Shown here one piece after another: positions 1 to 8,203 of a stretch of DNA of 35,268 nucleotides. The translations under genes and the position numbers were made by a program. Location: contig CANPOY010000032.1 of assembly GCA_947575805.1 (NCBI GenBank), positions 1 through 35,268 on the forward strand, read 5' to 3'. This DNA is from an uncultured Lachnospiraceae bacterium (lineage in GTDB: Bacteria; Bacillota; Clostridia; Lachnospirales; Lachnospiraceae). The number at the start of each line of letters is the position of its first letter. The stretch's first letter is position 1. The notes beneath the pieces were generated by a model, which had not been told where the DNA came from, searched no databases, and worked only from the letters and a program-made list of their open reading frames with translations.

Positions 1-61
1 TTCCATTTTTCGGAACACGAAAAACTCCAATGCCCTCAACGGGCTAAAGCCGTAAGCATAA

Positions 62-88
62 AACGCCGGCGCTATATGCGCCGGCGTT
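62..88. terminator. Strong GC-rich hairpin, possible terminator
   Basis: A perfect 11-bp inverted repeat (AACGCCGGCGC / GCGCCGGCGTT) flanks the 5-nt loop TATAT. On the minus strand it is followed by only a short T stretch (GTTTTATG), and no T run follows on the plus strand. It could terminate the leftward adenosyltransferase transcript or belong to a gene outside the window. The stem is certain; the function is inferred. Confidence 0.45.
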
Positions 89-145
89 CAGATACCTCTC
101 GATACGTTACCGATAGCGCACCATCCGAAATACAGGGATGACAGT

Positions 146-166
146 CATACAGTTATTTACTGTATG
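146..166. repeat. Perfect 8-bp inverted repeat
   Basis: CATACAGT and ACTGTATG flank the 5-nt loop TATTT. There is no T run on either side, so a terminator is unlikely. A protein-binding palindrome or RNA hairpin is possible. No neighbouring gene suggests which. Confidence 0.4.
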
Positions 167-323
167 CCCAAGAATCGATCTGCAGGTCGTCTCCTCTTTC
201 GGCGTCTTCCCCTTTTCCCGTCTCTCCTCTGCTCCTGCCGCATCAATCCGGATACTCTTGAAAGGCGCAACCTCTATCTTTACTTATAAATTATATGAAT
301 CATATCATCTTCTTATTACAATG

Positions 324-818
324 TCAAGACTTTACCGCCGGAACCGTCTCGATTCTGGAGACCTCGTCTGCCAGTGCACAGATATCGTCACTCAACTTGG
401 TACCGGTCAGGATGATATTCGTTTCCCCCCGGCACTCCAGGAGGTTTTTTAAGTCCTCCACTGACACGATTCTTTTCTCCACCAGACCCAGCACCTCGTC
501 CAGAACCAGCAGATCACATTCACCCGTTGCCAGCACCTTGCGGGCATAGTTCATGCCGTTGCGGATATTGCCGATTTCTTCCGTCTTGCGCTCTTCAGAA
601 AGGTCTTCGAAATTTTCGTCGGATTTCTCAAAGCGGAAAAGCTTGATTTCCGGTTCCATTTTTCTTAAAAAGTCCGAATTTTCCTGACTCTTTCCCTTAA
701 GAAACTGGAGCAGTACGACATGCTTTCCTTCCACCGCGGCCTGAACGGCCCTCCCAATTGCTGCAGGAGATTTCCCCCTTCCGTCCCCGGTGTATATAAA
801 TATCAGACCCTTTGCCAT
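324..818 (-). CDS. cobO: Corrinoid (cob(I)alamin) adenosyltransferase, CobA/CobO/BtuR family
   Basis: The 164-residue protein belongs to the family that transfers the 5'-deoxyadenosyl group of ATP to the cobalt of cob(I)alamin or cobyrinic acid diamide, giving the adenosylated cofactor in the cytoplasm. The N-terminus reads MAKGLIFIYTGDGRGKSPAA, a family-typical P-loop in which the more usual GKGKTT is GRGKSP. The later VLDEVLG motif fits the family's Walker-B-like acidic segment. Length is slightly short of the 170-200 residues common in the family. I chose the ATG at 818 because GGAGG lies 6 nt upstream; the frame stays open to 848 without a better ribosome site. No other cobalamin gene is in the window, so the role is probably salvage or activation of corrinoids. 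A promoter lies at 922-950, giving a leader of about 100 nt with a hairpin. Confidence 0.88.
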   Translation of the reverse strand: MAKGLIFIYTGDGRGKSPAAIGRAVQAAVEGKHVVLLQFLKGKSQENSDFLRKMEPEIKLFRFEKSDENFEDLSEERKTEEIGNIRNGMNYARKVLATGECDLLVLDEVLGLVEKRIVSVEDLKNLLECRGETNIILTGTKLSDDICALADEVSRIETVPAVKS

Positions 819-867
819 AACAGACCTCCATGCTTGTTTGGCCCACAAATGTACTCAACCCTATCGC

Positions 868-890
868 GCAGGCATCTGATACATGCCTGC
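868..890 (-). other. Hairpin in the adenosyltransferase leader
   Basis: GCAGGCAT and ATGCCTGC pair across a 7-nt loop, between the predicted promoter and the start of the adenosyltransferase gene. The leader is too short for a cobalamin riboswitch and I see no B12-box sequence. Function is unknown. Confidence 0.4.
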
Positions 891-921
891 CCGGCCGCGC
901 GTGAGCCACAGCGACAAACAC

Positions 922-950
922 AATATACCACATTTCTCCGGTTTTGGCAA
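922..950 (-). promoter_or_regulatory. Vegetative-type promoter for the adenosyltransferase gene
   Basis: On the minus strand TTGCCA (-35, 945-950) and TATATT (-10, 922-927) are separated by exactly 17 bp, directly downstream of the SSB-like gene and about 100 bp before the adenosyltransferase ATG. It suggests the gene is transcribed at least partly on its own. Confidence 0.6.
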
Positions 951-958
951 ATACTGTA

Positions 959-1594
959 TCAGCTTTCTTCCTCCAGACGCTCCAGCTTACTCACAGAAAC
1001 CTCAAACGCCACCCTTCTCTCCACATTATCCTCGTCCAGCTTTTTCATGTACTCGCGGCTCTGGATCCTGCCCCATACCGCGCACCGCTCCCCTACACTG
1101 AAGCTGCTGGCATAGCGGGCATTTCTTCCCCAGCAGATACAGGGAATATAATCAGACTTTCCATAAGGCCTGTTCACCGCAAGAAGCAGATCGGCTATCT
1201 CTCTTCCCAGCGGCGTCTTGCGATAAATAGGCTCCTTACAGATAAAGCCATCCAAAAAGATCTGATTCGTTTTGGAGCTTTCCTCCATCTCCTCAATGAA
1301 GCTTACTTCCCTGGCAAACACGGAAAGCACCAGCCGGTTCTTGCGCTCCTCATGGCGGTTATAAGAACGGAACTGGCCGGTGATGCAGATCAGCTCGCCC
1401 ACATAATCCGCCGTCACGTCCATCAGCCGCTCGGAAACCATGACCGGTATAATGTCAAAGCTTTCACTGAGCCGTTTGCACCTGACATCCATCATGTAAA
1501 ATCCTTCTCCGTAGATTTCGTGGCTGTATGAGAAACCACTGACGATCTCCCCCATCACCGTTACCTGATTGTTTTCAATTACCTTATCTGTCAT
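959..1594 (-). CDS. SSB-like protein with two OB-fold-type domains
   Basis: This 211-residue protein resembles clostridial proteins annotated as single-stranded DNA-binding protein. Two successive segments look like OB folds: residues about 8-100 (VTVMGEIVSGF, then ICITGQFRSYN) and about 108-205. The second begins IFLDGFICKEPIYRKTPLG and contains DYIPCICWGRNA, which is close to the core of bacterial SSB and PriB. It lacks the acidic DDDIPF-type tail of canonical SSB, so it is probably an accessory ssDNA binder rather than the main replicative SSB. The ATG at 1594 has AAGGGAG upstream. It diverges from typA across 281 bp. The ssDNA-binding role is inferred from the fold only. Confidence 0.7.
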   Translation of the reverse strand: MTDKVIENNQVTVMGEIVSGFSYSHEIYGEGFYMMDVRCKRLSESFDIIPVMVSERLMDVTADYVGELICITGQFRSYNRHEERKNRLVLSVFAREVSFIEEMEESSKTNQIFLDGFICKEPIYRKTPLGREIADLLLAVNRPYGKSDYIPCICWGRNARYASSFSVGERCAVWGRIQSREYMKKLDEDNVERRVAFEVSVSKLERLEEES

Positions 1595-1790
1595 TTTTGT
1601 TCTCCCTTCTTACTTCAAGACTTTTTCCGGTAACACCGCCCCAGGGCTTTGGACCCTTCAGTGGATACTACTATTTATACAATAAAACAGAAACTTTTAG
1701 TACCTTTTTCCATCGCGTTTTTTTGCGCTATTCCGATCTTTTTTTCGAATTTTATCGCGGTACAGTCCCATATGTCTTGTGCGCAGGTAC

Positions 1791-1819
1791 TTGCGCCGCG
1801 TCTTCAAAAGTGCTATACT
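1791..1819 (+). promoter_or_regulatory. Promoter of typA
   Basis: TTGCGC (1791-1796) and TATACT (1814-1819) are separated by 17 bp, placing the transcription start about 50 bp before the typA ATG. The rest of the 281-bp divergent gap is T-rich and shows no other clear element. Confidence 0.6.
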
Positions 1820-1875
1820 GTTACGGTTTGAAAGTTGACAGGAATACCTATACTGAAAATCAAAAGAGGCTGAAT

Positions 1876-3708
1876 ATGAAACAAAAACGAGAAGATGTAA
1901 GAAATGTCGCGATCATAGCCCATGTTGATCACGGCAAAACCACCCTGGTGGACGAGCTGTTAAAGCAAAGCGGCGTATTCCGTGAGGGCCAGGAGGTTGC
2001 GGAACGAGTGATGGATTCCAACGACATAGAGCGGGAACGGGGAATCACGATCCTCTCAAAGAATACCGCCGTCATGTATAAGAACACCAAAATCAACATT
2101 ATCGATACTCCCGGCCACGCAGACTTCGGCGGAGAGGTGGAGCGTGTGCTGAAGATGGTAAACGGCGTCATCCTTGTGGTGGATGCCTTTGAGGGAGCCA
2201 TGCCCCAGACAAAATTCGTGCTGCGGAAGGCTCTCGAGCTGAAGCTGCCCGTTGTTGTCTGTATCAACAAGATAGACCGTCCCGAGGCAAGGCCGGACGA
2301 GGTTGTGGAAGAAATCCTGGAGCTGTTTCTGGAGCTGGATGCAGACGATGCGCAGCTGGACTGTCCCTTTGTCTTTGCATCCGCAAAGACCGGCGTCGCT
2401 TCCATGGAAGCGGAGCAACCCGGCACCAACATGGAACCCTTGTTTGAGACCATCTTAAACTATATCCCGGCTCCCGAGGGCGACCCCGAGGCAGGGACCC
2501 AGGTACTGATCAGCACAATTGACTATAACGAGTATGTGGGCCGTATCGGCGTGGGCAAGGTGGACAACGGTTTTATCCGGGTAAACCAGGAAGTGGTTAT
2601 CTGCAACCATCACGAACCGGACAAGCATATAAAGGTGAAGGTCAGCAAGCTATATGAATTTGACGGCCTGAACAAGGTGGAGGTAAAGGAGGCAGGCATC
2701 GGTTCCATCGTGGCCATCTCCGGCATCGCCGACATCCATATCGGCGACACCCTCTGTTCTTCCGACCATGTGACCCCCATCCCCTTCCAGAAGATCAGCG
2801 AGCCTACTATCGCCATGCAGTTCATGGTAAACGACTCGCCCATGGCCGGTCAGGAAGGCAAATATGTCACCAGCCGCCATATCCGGGACAGGCTTTTCAG
2901 AGAGCTGAACACTGACGTGTCCTTAAGAGTCGAAGAGACAGAAACCACGGAATGCTTCAAGGTATCCGGCAGGGGGGAGCTCCATCTGTCCGTACTGATT
3001 GAAAACATGCGCCGCGAAGGTTATGAATTTGCCGTCAGCAAAGCGGAGGTGCTTTACCACACCGACGAGAACGGCAAGCGGACGGAGCCCCTGGAACTTG
3101 CTTATATTGACGTTCCCAACGAGTTTGCCGGCGCAGTTATCGAAAAGCTGGGACAGCGAAAAGGGGAGCTGCGGAATATGGGTACGATTTCCGGCGGCAC
3201 CTACACCCGCCTGGAATTTTCCATTCCCGCAAGAGGCCTGATCGGCTATCGGGGCGAATTTTTAACGGATACCAAGGGCAACGGTATCATGAATACCGTA
3301 TTTGACGGATACGCTCCCTATAAGGGAGATATACAGTACAGAAAGCAGGGCTCCCTGATTGCTTTCGAAGCCGGGGAAGCAGTTACCTACGGCCTGTTCA
3401 ATGCCCAGGAACGGGGAACTCTCTTTATCAGCCCCGGTGAAAAGGTTTATGCGGGCATGGTAATCGGCCAGACCGGAAAAAGCGAGGATATTGAGGTGAA
3501 TGTCTGCAAGAAAAAGCAGCTGACCAACACCCGTTCCTCCAGCGCTGACGAGGCACTGCGCCTGACGCCTCCCAGGATTCTTTCCCTGGAGCAGGCTCTG
3601 GATTTCATTGACACGGATGAGCTGCTGGAGGTCACTCCTTCCCACCTGCGCATCCGCAAAAAGATTCTCGACCCGCTGATGAGAAAACGGGCCGGAAACC
3701 GAAAATAA
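1876..3708 (+). CDS. typA: Ribosome-associated GTPase TypA/BipA
   Basis: The 610-residue protein is a translational GTPase of the EF-G/LepA superfamily that binds the ribosome, supports 50S assembly and acts under stress and at low temperature. The G domain is complete: G1 AHVDHGKT (residues 15-22), switch I RERGITI, G3 DTPGHADF, G4 NKID and G5 SAK. EF-G-like domains III and V and the BipA-specific C-terminal domain follow. Length matches the family (about 610). The ATG at 1876 is chosen because AGAGG lies 6 nt upstream and homologues start just before the P-loop; the frame is open far upstream, but that extension is not family-like. It is transcribed alone from 1791-1819 and runs convergently into the histidine kinase gene with a single base between the two stop codons. 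Confidence 0.97.
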   Translation: MKQKREDVRNVAIIAHVDHGKTTLVDELLKQSGVFREGQEVAERVMDSNDIERERGITILSKNTAVMYKNTKINIIDTPGHADFGGEVERVLKMVNGVILVVDAFEGAMPQTKFVLRKALELKLPVVVCINKIDRPEARPDEVVEEILELFLELDADDAQLDCPFVFASAKTGVASMEAEQPGTNMEPLFETILNYIPAPEGDPEAGTQVLISTIDYNEYVGRIGVGKVDNGFIRVNQEVVICNHHEPDKHIKVKVSKLYEFDGLNKVEVKEAGIGSIVAISGIADIHIGDTLCSSDHVTPIPFQKISEPTIAMQFMVNDSPMAGQEGKYVTSRHIRDRLFRELNTDVSLRVEETETTECFKVSGRGELHLSVLIENMRREGYEFAVSKAEVLYHTDENGKRTEPLELAYIDVPNEFAGAVIEKLGQRKGELRNMGTISGGTYTRLEFSIPARGLIGYRGEFLTDTKGNGIMNTVFDGYAPYKGDIQYRKQGSLIAFEAGEAVTYGLFNAQERGTLFISPGEKVYAGMVIGQTGKSEDIEVNVCKKKQLTNTRSSSADEALRLTPPRILSLEQALDFIDTDELLEVTPSHLRIRKKILDPLMRKRAGNRK

Positions 3709-3709
3709 T

Positions 3710-4756
3710 TTATAACACCGTTCGCGGTATGGTAAGCTCTACTCTGGTTCCCTTTCCCACACTGCTTTCCACCGCAATGCTGATTCCCAGCTGCCGGCAT
3801 ACCTTCCTGCAAAGATAGAGGCCTATGCCGGTGGCTCTTTTGTCTGTGCGGCCATTGTAACCCGTAAATCCCCGTTCGAAGATTCTCGGCAGATCCTCTG
3901 CCCGGATTCCCATTCCCGTATCCTCAATCTCCAGAACGGTTTCCTCTCCCTGCTGCCTGCCGCTGAAAGAAATCTTCCCTTTTGGGGTGTATTTGATGGC
4001 ATTGAACAAAATTTGCTCCAGACAGAAAGAAAACCACTTCTCATCCGTCAGAATCCTGCATCCGCATTCCGGCACCTCCACCTGCAGCCCCCTGTTAATG
4101 AAAAGGACGGAATATTTCCTGACCGCCTGCCTTAAAAGCGGCGTCAGCTCATACTCCTCCAGCACAAGATCGGACCCCATGCTTTCCAGCCGCTGAATCG
4201 TCAGCACCATCTCTGCATACTGCTCGATCTGAAACAGCTCTTCCCTCATTCGAAAATTATTTTCCAGATCCCCTGTTTCCTCCAACAAAAGTCTCATGGC
4301 TGCAATCGGCGTCTTGATCTGATGGATCCACACCAGGAAATAATCCCTGCGGTCCGCTTCCTGTTCCTCCCGCCGGCTTCGCTCTCCGGCCCGCTCTTCG
4401 TCCACTGCCGTCAAAAGCCGCAGCATTTGCTGCTCTGTTGTCCGGGGATGCCTGTCGCTCTCCCAGGCGTCCGCCACCTCACAGAATTCCCTCAGTCGCA
4501 GCTCCTTTAACTGTTCGAACTCCCTTTCAACCGTCTCCAGCATTCTGCGCTTCCGCACATATTTGCCGCCGTTTACCACGCCTGCCCCGATCCACAGGGC
4601 CAGAGTCATCAGTCCTGCGTATAGCAGCCTGCCCAAATTTTCAATATGGTATAGGCAGCATGTGGTCACAAACAGAAACACCGTTGCCAGATAAAGAAAG
4701 ACTGCCGCCCTTTTTTCTCCCATATAATCTATCCAGTATCTGATTTCAGTCCTCAT
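3710..4756 (-). CDS. BceS-like intramembrane-sensing histidine kinase
   Basis: The 348-residue kinase has two transmembrane helices close together (about residues 17-36 and 43-62) with almost no extracytoplasmic loop, the hallmark of intramembrane-sensing kinases of the BceS/BraS group. The phosphoacceptor site is VWIHQIKTP with His145. The ATP-binding domain shows an N box (NAIKYTP), G1 DTGMGI and G2 ATGIGLYL near the C-terminus. BceS kinases normally respond to antimicrobial peptides through a partner BceAB transporter and phosphorylate an OmpR-type regulator. Here the regulator is the preceding gene (ATGA overlap of 4 nt), but no BceAB-type transporter is nearby. The partner, if any, must lie elsewhere. 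Confidence 0.88.
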   Translation of the reverse strand: MRTEIRYWIDYMGEKRAAVFLYLATVFLFVTTCCLYHIENLGRLLYAGLMTLALWIGAGVVNGGKYVRKRRMLETVEREFEQLKELRLREFCEVADAWESDRHPRTTEQQMLRLLTAVDEERAGERSRREEQEADRRDYFLVWIHQIKTPIAAMRLLLEETGDLENNFRMREELFQIEQYAEMVLTIQRLESMGSDLVLEEYELTPLLRQAVRKYSVLFINRGLQVEVPECGCRILTDEKWFSFCLEQILFNAIKYTPKGKISFSGRQQGEETVLEIEDTGMGIRAEDLPRIFERGFTGYNGRTDKRATGIGLYLCRKVCRQLGISIAVESSVGKGTRVELTIPRTVL

Positions 4757-5478
4757 ACCTTTCCCCCGTCCGTATCTTCCTCCTCTGTCGCCAGACAGTA
4801 GCCCATCCCCCTTCTGGTGTGTATCAGCTCTCCCGCCCCCAGCGTCTCCAGCTTTTTCCGCAGCCTGTTCATATTTACCGTCAGCGTATTGTCATCCACA
4901 AAACAGTCATTATCCCAAAGGCGTTTCATAATCGCCTCCCTGGAAATCGTCTTCTCCGGATTCTCAAATAGAAGCTGTACAATGCGAAATTCATTTTTAG
5001 TCAGCTCCAGCCGCTTATTCTCCGTCACGATGGACATGCCGGAAAGATCCAGCAGGATGCCGTGGTATTCCATCACGCTGGTCTGTCCCCTGAAGGCATA
5101 GGTCCTGCGGATCAGCGCCTGTACCTTTGCCCCCAGGATCTCCGGTTCAAAGGGCTTGGTCACAAAGTCGTCTCCGCCCATATTAACCGCCATAACGATG
5201 TTCATATTGTCACCGGCGGATGACACGAAAAGAATCGGCACCTGGGACACCTCCCTGATCTTCCCGCACCAGTAATACCCGTTGTAAAAGGGCAATCCTA
5301 TGTCCAAAAGCACGATGTGGGGCGCCGTCATGACAAATTCCTGCAGGACATTCCGGAAATCCTTTGCGCATACTACCGCATATCCCCATTTCTCCAGGTA
5401 ATTCTTTATATGCTCCGCGATGACCCCATCGTCCTCCACCAGCAGGATCCTGTATTTCCCACTTTCCGTAACATTCAA
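4753..5478 (-). CDS. OmpR-family response regulator, BceR-like
   Basis: The 241-residue protein has a receiver domain (ILLVEDD at residues 11-17, phosphoacceptor Asp59 in LLDIG, and the TKPFEPEIL segment) and a C-terminal winged helix ending GMGYCLA, as in BceR and other OmpR/PhoB regulators. It should be phosphorylated by the kinase encoded just downstream and act as a transcription factor. The start is a TTG at 5478, overlapping the stop of the cysteine desulfurase gene (TTGA). GGAGG lies about 10 nt upstream, and the nearby ATG at 5474 is out of frame. The three genes therefore look like one transcript, an unusual pairing of iron-sulfur or tRNA-thiolation sulfur supply with an envelope-stress regulator. 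Confidence 0.88.
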   Translation of the reverse strand: MNVTESGKYRILLVEDDGVIAEHIKNYLEKWGYAVVCAKDFRNVLQEFVMTAPHIVLLDIGLPFYNGYYWCGKIREVSQVPILFVSSAGDNMNIVMAVNMGGDDFVTKPFEPEILGAKVQALIRRTYAFRGQTSVMEYHGILLDLSGMSIVTENKRLELTKNEFRIVQLLFENPEKTISREAIMKRLWDNDCFVDDNTLTVNMNRLRKKLETLGAGELIHTRRGMGYCLATEEEDTDGGKV

Positions 5479-6656
5479 CGTTTGCTGCCCTCCCTGCGGA
5501 TAAAATCTTCATACAGCGGAGACATCTCCCGCAGTCTGCCCACGATCCGCTTCAGCTCCTCCACCACCAGATCAAGCTCCTCCCGGGTGTTTTCCCCGGA
5601 AAGAGTCAGTCGCAGGGATCCGCGGGCCTCCTCATGCTTCAGTCCCATGGCCAGCAGCACATGGGAGGGATCCAGCGAACCGGAGGTACAGGCCGATCCG
5701 CTGGACCCGCAAATTCCTTTCATGTCCAGCATTATCAGAATCGACTCTCCCTCCACAAACCGGAAAGAAAAGTTCACATTGCCCGGCAGACGCCTGGTCC
5801 TGTGTCCGTTCAGGCGGCAGTAAGGAATCTCCTTCTCAATCCTGTCGATCAAATAATCCCTGAGCCGGATCTCCTTCGCCGCCTTTTCTTCCATTCTGGC
5901 CAGGGCCCTCACCACAGCCGCCTCCAGACCCACAATCCCGGGGACGTTTTCTGTCCCCGCCCTGCGGTTTCTCTCCTGGGCGCCGCCGTGAATAAACGAT
6001 GTCATCTTTAAGCCGGAACGGATATAGAGAAATCCGACTCCCTTGGGCCCGTTCATTTTATGGCCGCTGGCACTGAGCATATCAATCTTCATCTCCTGCA
6101 CATTGACAGGCACCTGCCCAAAGGCCTGGACCGCATCGGTGTGAAACAGGACGCCGCGGGCCCTGGCAATGGCGCCGATCTCCTGAACAGGCTCCATAGT
6201 GCCTACCTCATTGTTGGCGAACATGACGCTGATGAGGATGGTATCCGGCCGGATCGCCGCCTCCAGCACTGCCGGATCCACCAGCCCGTCCTGATCCACG
6301 TCCAGATAAGTAATCTCAAAGCCTTTTCCTTCCAGATACTCACAGGTATGTAAAATGGCATGATGTTCGATTTTCGTGGTAATAATATGCTTCCCTTTTT
6401 CCTCGCAGGCCTCCGCTGCCGCCTTCAGGGCCCAGTTGTCCGACTCGGTGCCTCCCGCAGTAAAATAGATCTCCTCCTGTTTCGCCCCAATGGCCCCGGC
6501 AATCGTCCTCTTAGCCTGGTTTACCGCCTTCCCGGCGGCAGAGCCCAGGGAATATATGGCGCTGGGATTTCCGTATTGTTCGGTAAAAAACGGCAGCATT
6601 GCCTCCACCACCTCCGGGGCTGTCCTGGTGGTGGCTGCATTGTCCAGATAGATCAT
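5475..6656 (-). CDS. Cysteine desulfurase, NifS/IscS family
   Basis: This 393-residue pyridoxal-phosphate enzyme removes sulfur from L-cysteine as an enzyme-bound persulfide for Fe-S clusters, tRNA thiolation or other thiocofactors. The start MIYLDNAATT is family-typical. The PLP Schiff-base lysine is Lys200 in SASGHKMNGPKG, and the catalytic cysteine is Cys323 in the mobile loop SSGSACTSG, the group I (IscS/NifS) arrangement. The ATG at 6656 has GAGAGG 8 nt upstream; the open frame to 6716 lacks such a site. A strong promoter lies at 6707-6735. No iscU, thiI or mnmA is adjacent, so the sulfur acceptor cannot be inferred from context. The two-component genes follow with overlap. Confidence 0.93.
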   Translation of the reverse strand: MIYLDNAATTRTAPEVVEAMLPFFTEQYGNPSAIYSLGSAAGKAVNQAKRTIAGAIGAKQEEIYFTAGGTESDNWALKAAAEACEEKGKHIITTKIEHHAILHTCEYLEGKGFEITYLDVDQDGLVDPAVLEAAIRPDTILISVMFANNEVGTMEPVQEIGAIARARGVLFHTDAVQAFGQVPVNVQEMKIDMLSASGHKMNGPKGVGFLYIRSGLKMTSFIHGGAQERNRRAGTENVPGIVGLEAAVVRALARMEEKAAKEIRLRDYLIDRIEKEIPYCRLNGHRTRRLPGNVNFSFRFVEGESILIMLDMKGICGSSGSACTSGSLDPSHVLLAMGLKHEEARGSLRLTLSGENTREELDLVVEELKRIVGRLREMSPLYEDFIRREGSKR

Positions 6657-6706
6657 ATCTTTTTCCTCTCTATAATCTATACTAAATTGATAGGAATTTC
6701 GTTTAC

Positions 6707-6735
6707 AATATAGCACCGGGGGGTCGTTCTGTCAA
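6707..6735 (-). promoter_or_regulatory. Strong promoter of the cysteine desulfurase-regulator-kinase operon
   Basis: TTGACA (6730-6735, minus strand) and TATATT (6707-6712) are separated by 17 bp. This is a near-consensus vegetative promoter about 50 bp upstream of the desulfurase ATG. The region is shared with the divergent spoVB-like gene. Confidence 0.75.
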
Positions 6736-6782
6736 CTGCGGAAAAGGAATATATATAGAAAAAACATTTAGAACGGTGTTAT

Positions 6783-8129
6783 ATGAAAGCAAAAACAAGT
6801 CATCCGCTGATCGTCGGTACCGTCATCCTCACCATCACCGGACTGGTGAGCCGCCTCATCGGATTCTTCTACCGCATTTATCTCTCCCGCCTTTTCGGTG
6901 AGGAAGGTATGGGCTTATATCAGTTATTAAATCCCGTACTGTCCCTCTCCTTCTCTCTGACTGCTGCCGGATACCAGACCGCAATCTCCAAGCTGGTAGC
7001 GGAGCAGACCGCCAGGAAGGGCCGGATCACCATGGGACCCATGGCAGTGGGACTGAGCATTTCCCTGCCGCTGTCCCTGCTCTGCAACGCCGCCATCTAC
7101 TTTGGAGCAGACTTCATCGCCGGCAGTCTGCTGCAGGAACCAAGAACAGCACCCATGCTGCGCATTCTTTCCTTCTCCGTACCCATGAGTGCCGTGCATG
7201 CCTGTGTCAACGGCCATTTTTACGGTGTCAAAAGAGCCGGCATCCCGGCCGTCTCCCAACTGCTGGAGCAGATTTCCAGGGTAGGCTGCGTTTTCCTCCT
7301 TTCGGGGCGGAGCCTGCGCCTGGGGCAGACTCCCTCCATCCATGCCGCCGTCCTGGGCCTGACCCTTGGCGAACTGTGTTCCATGCTGTTTTCTCTGGCT
7401 GCCATCCGGGCAAATGCCGAAAGCAAAAAACCGCTTCCCGGCTCCGGTCCCCTGGCAGGCAAAGTATCCCCGATGGGCGGACTCTATCCCAGCCTGCTGG
7501 CCATGGCGCTTCCCCTGACGGCTAACCGCATCGTCCTTGGCCTCCTGCAAAGCGTGGAATCCGTATCGATCCCGGCCAGGCTGCGGCTTTACGGCTATGA
7601 CAACACCACTGCTTTAAGCGTATACGGTGTCTTTACGGGCATGGCAATGCCCTTCATCTTTTTTCCCAATGCCCTTACCAGCTCGGTAGCGGTGCTACTG
7701 CTGCCCGTTATCTCCGAGAATTACGCCCTCGGGAATCACCAGGCAGTCAAAAAGGCCACCGTAAAGACAATCAAATACTGCGGCCTGATGGGTATCTTCT
7801 GTATGGCAGGCTTCCTGCTCCTGGGTAAGTGGGCCGGCACAGAGCTGTTTGACAGTCCCCTGGCCGGTTATTTCATCACTACCCTGGGCTTCATCTGTCC
7901 CTTCCTCTATCTGGACACCACCCTGTCCAGCATCCTCCAGGGCCTGGGCATGGCGGGACATATCTTTGTCATGAACGTGTTCTGCCTCCTGATCCGCCTG
8001 GCCTTTGTCTTTCTTGCGGTACCGCGCTTCGGCATCAGCGGATATCTCTGGGGACTCCTGGCCAGCCAGCTTACCCTGGGCATCCTTTATCTCATCTGCC
8101 TGTGGTGCTTTCTGCAAAAACATACATAA
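6783..8129 (+). CDS. SpoVB-like polysaccharide/lipid flippase (MOP superfamily)
   Basis: The 448-residue polytopic membrane protein, with roughly 12-14 hydrophobic helices, belongs to the SpoVB/MurJ-type branch of the MOP exporters. The N-terminus (LTITGLVSRLIGFFYRIYLS, then GEEGMGLYQL) is characteristic of SpoVB and YtgP-like proteins in Firmicutes. Members move undecaprenyl-linked glycans across the membrane; SpoVB is needed for spore cortex synthesis in Bacillus. Whether this copy is sporulation-specific or a vegetative lipid II flippase cannot be told from sequence alone. The ATG at 6783 has only a weak ribosome site. The gene stands alone and ends in a bidirectional terminator shared with nrdR. 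Upstream I see no clear vegetative promoter. Confidence 0.85.
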   Translation: MKAKTSHPLIVGTVILTITGLVSRLIGFFYRIYLSRLFGEEGMGLYQLLNPVLSLSFSLTAAGYQTAISKLVAEQTARKGRITMGPMAVGLSISLPLSLLCNAAIYFGADFIAGSLLQEPRTAPMLRILSFSVPMSAVHACVNGHFYGVKRAGIPAVSQLLEQISRVGCVFLLSGRSLRLGQTPSIHAAVLGLTLGELCSMLFSLAAIRANAESKKPLPGSGPLAGKVSPMGGLYPSLLAMALPLTANRIVLGLLQSVESVSIPARLRLYGYDNTTALSVYGVFTGMAMPFIFFPNALTSSVAVLLLPVISENYALGNHQAVKKATVKTIKYCGLMGIFCMAGFLLLGKWAGTELFDSPLAGYFITTLGFICPFLYLDTTLSSILQGLGMAGHIFVMNVFCLLIRLAFVFLAVPRFGISGYLWGLLASQLTLGILYLICLWCFLQKHT

Positions 8130-8139
8130 AAGCTCAAAA

Positions 8140-8165
8140 AAAACAGACTCTTTTGAGTCTGTTTT
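8140..8165. terminator. Bidirectional terminator between spoVB-like gene and nrdR
   Basis: AAAACAGACTC and GAGTCTGTTTT form a perfect 11-bp stem with a TTTT loop. T stretches follow on both strands, fitting termination of the two convergent genes. Confidence 0.85.
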
Positions 8166-8203
8166 CCTGTTAAAGCTTCCGTATCACCACTCCGTCAATG
8201 GGC

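Larger units (their letters stand above)
1..323. other. Left-end stretch without a supportable gene
   Basis: No recognisable coding sequence lies before the adenosyltransferase stop at 324. A plus-strand frame is open from base 1 to about 141, but its translation is basic and resembles nothing I know, so I do not call a truncated gene. The stretch holds two perfect inverted repeats (62-88 and 146-166), listed separately. Confidence 0.6.

Noticed and set aside
1..141. Truncated gene at the left edge on the plus strand
   Set aside because: The frame is open but short and unlike any protein I recognise, and it runs through a hairpin.
819..958. Cobalamin riboswitch before the corrinoid adenosyltransferase
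   Set aside because: The leader is only about 100 nt, with one simple hairpin and no B12 box; the known riboswitch needs about 200 nt.
944..1531. Plus-strand open frame of 195 codons opposite the SSB-like gene
   Set aside because: No recognisable domain or ribosome site; the minus-strand gene explains the open frame.
6736..6782. SigE promoter for the spoVB-like gene
   Set aside because: AT-rich sequence gives partial matches only; none is better than expected by chance.
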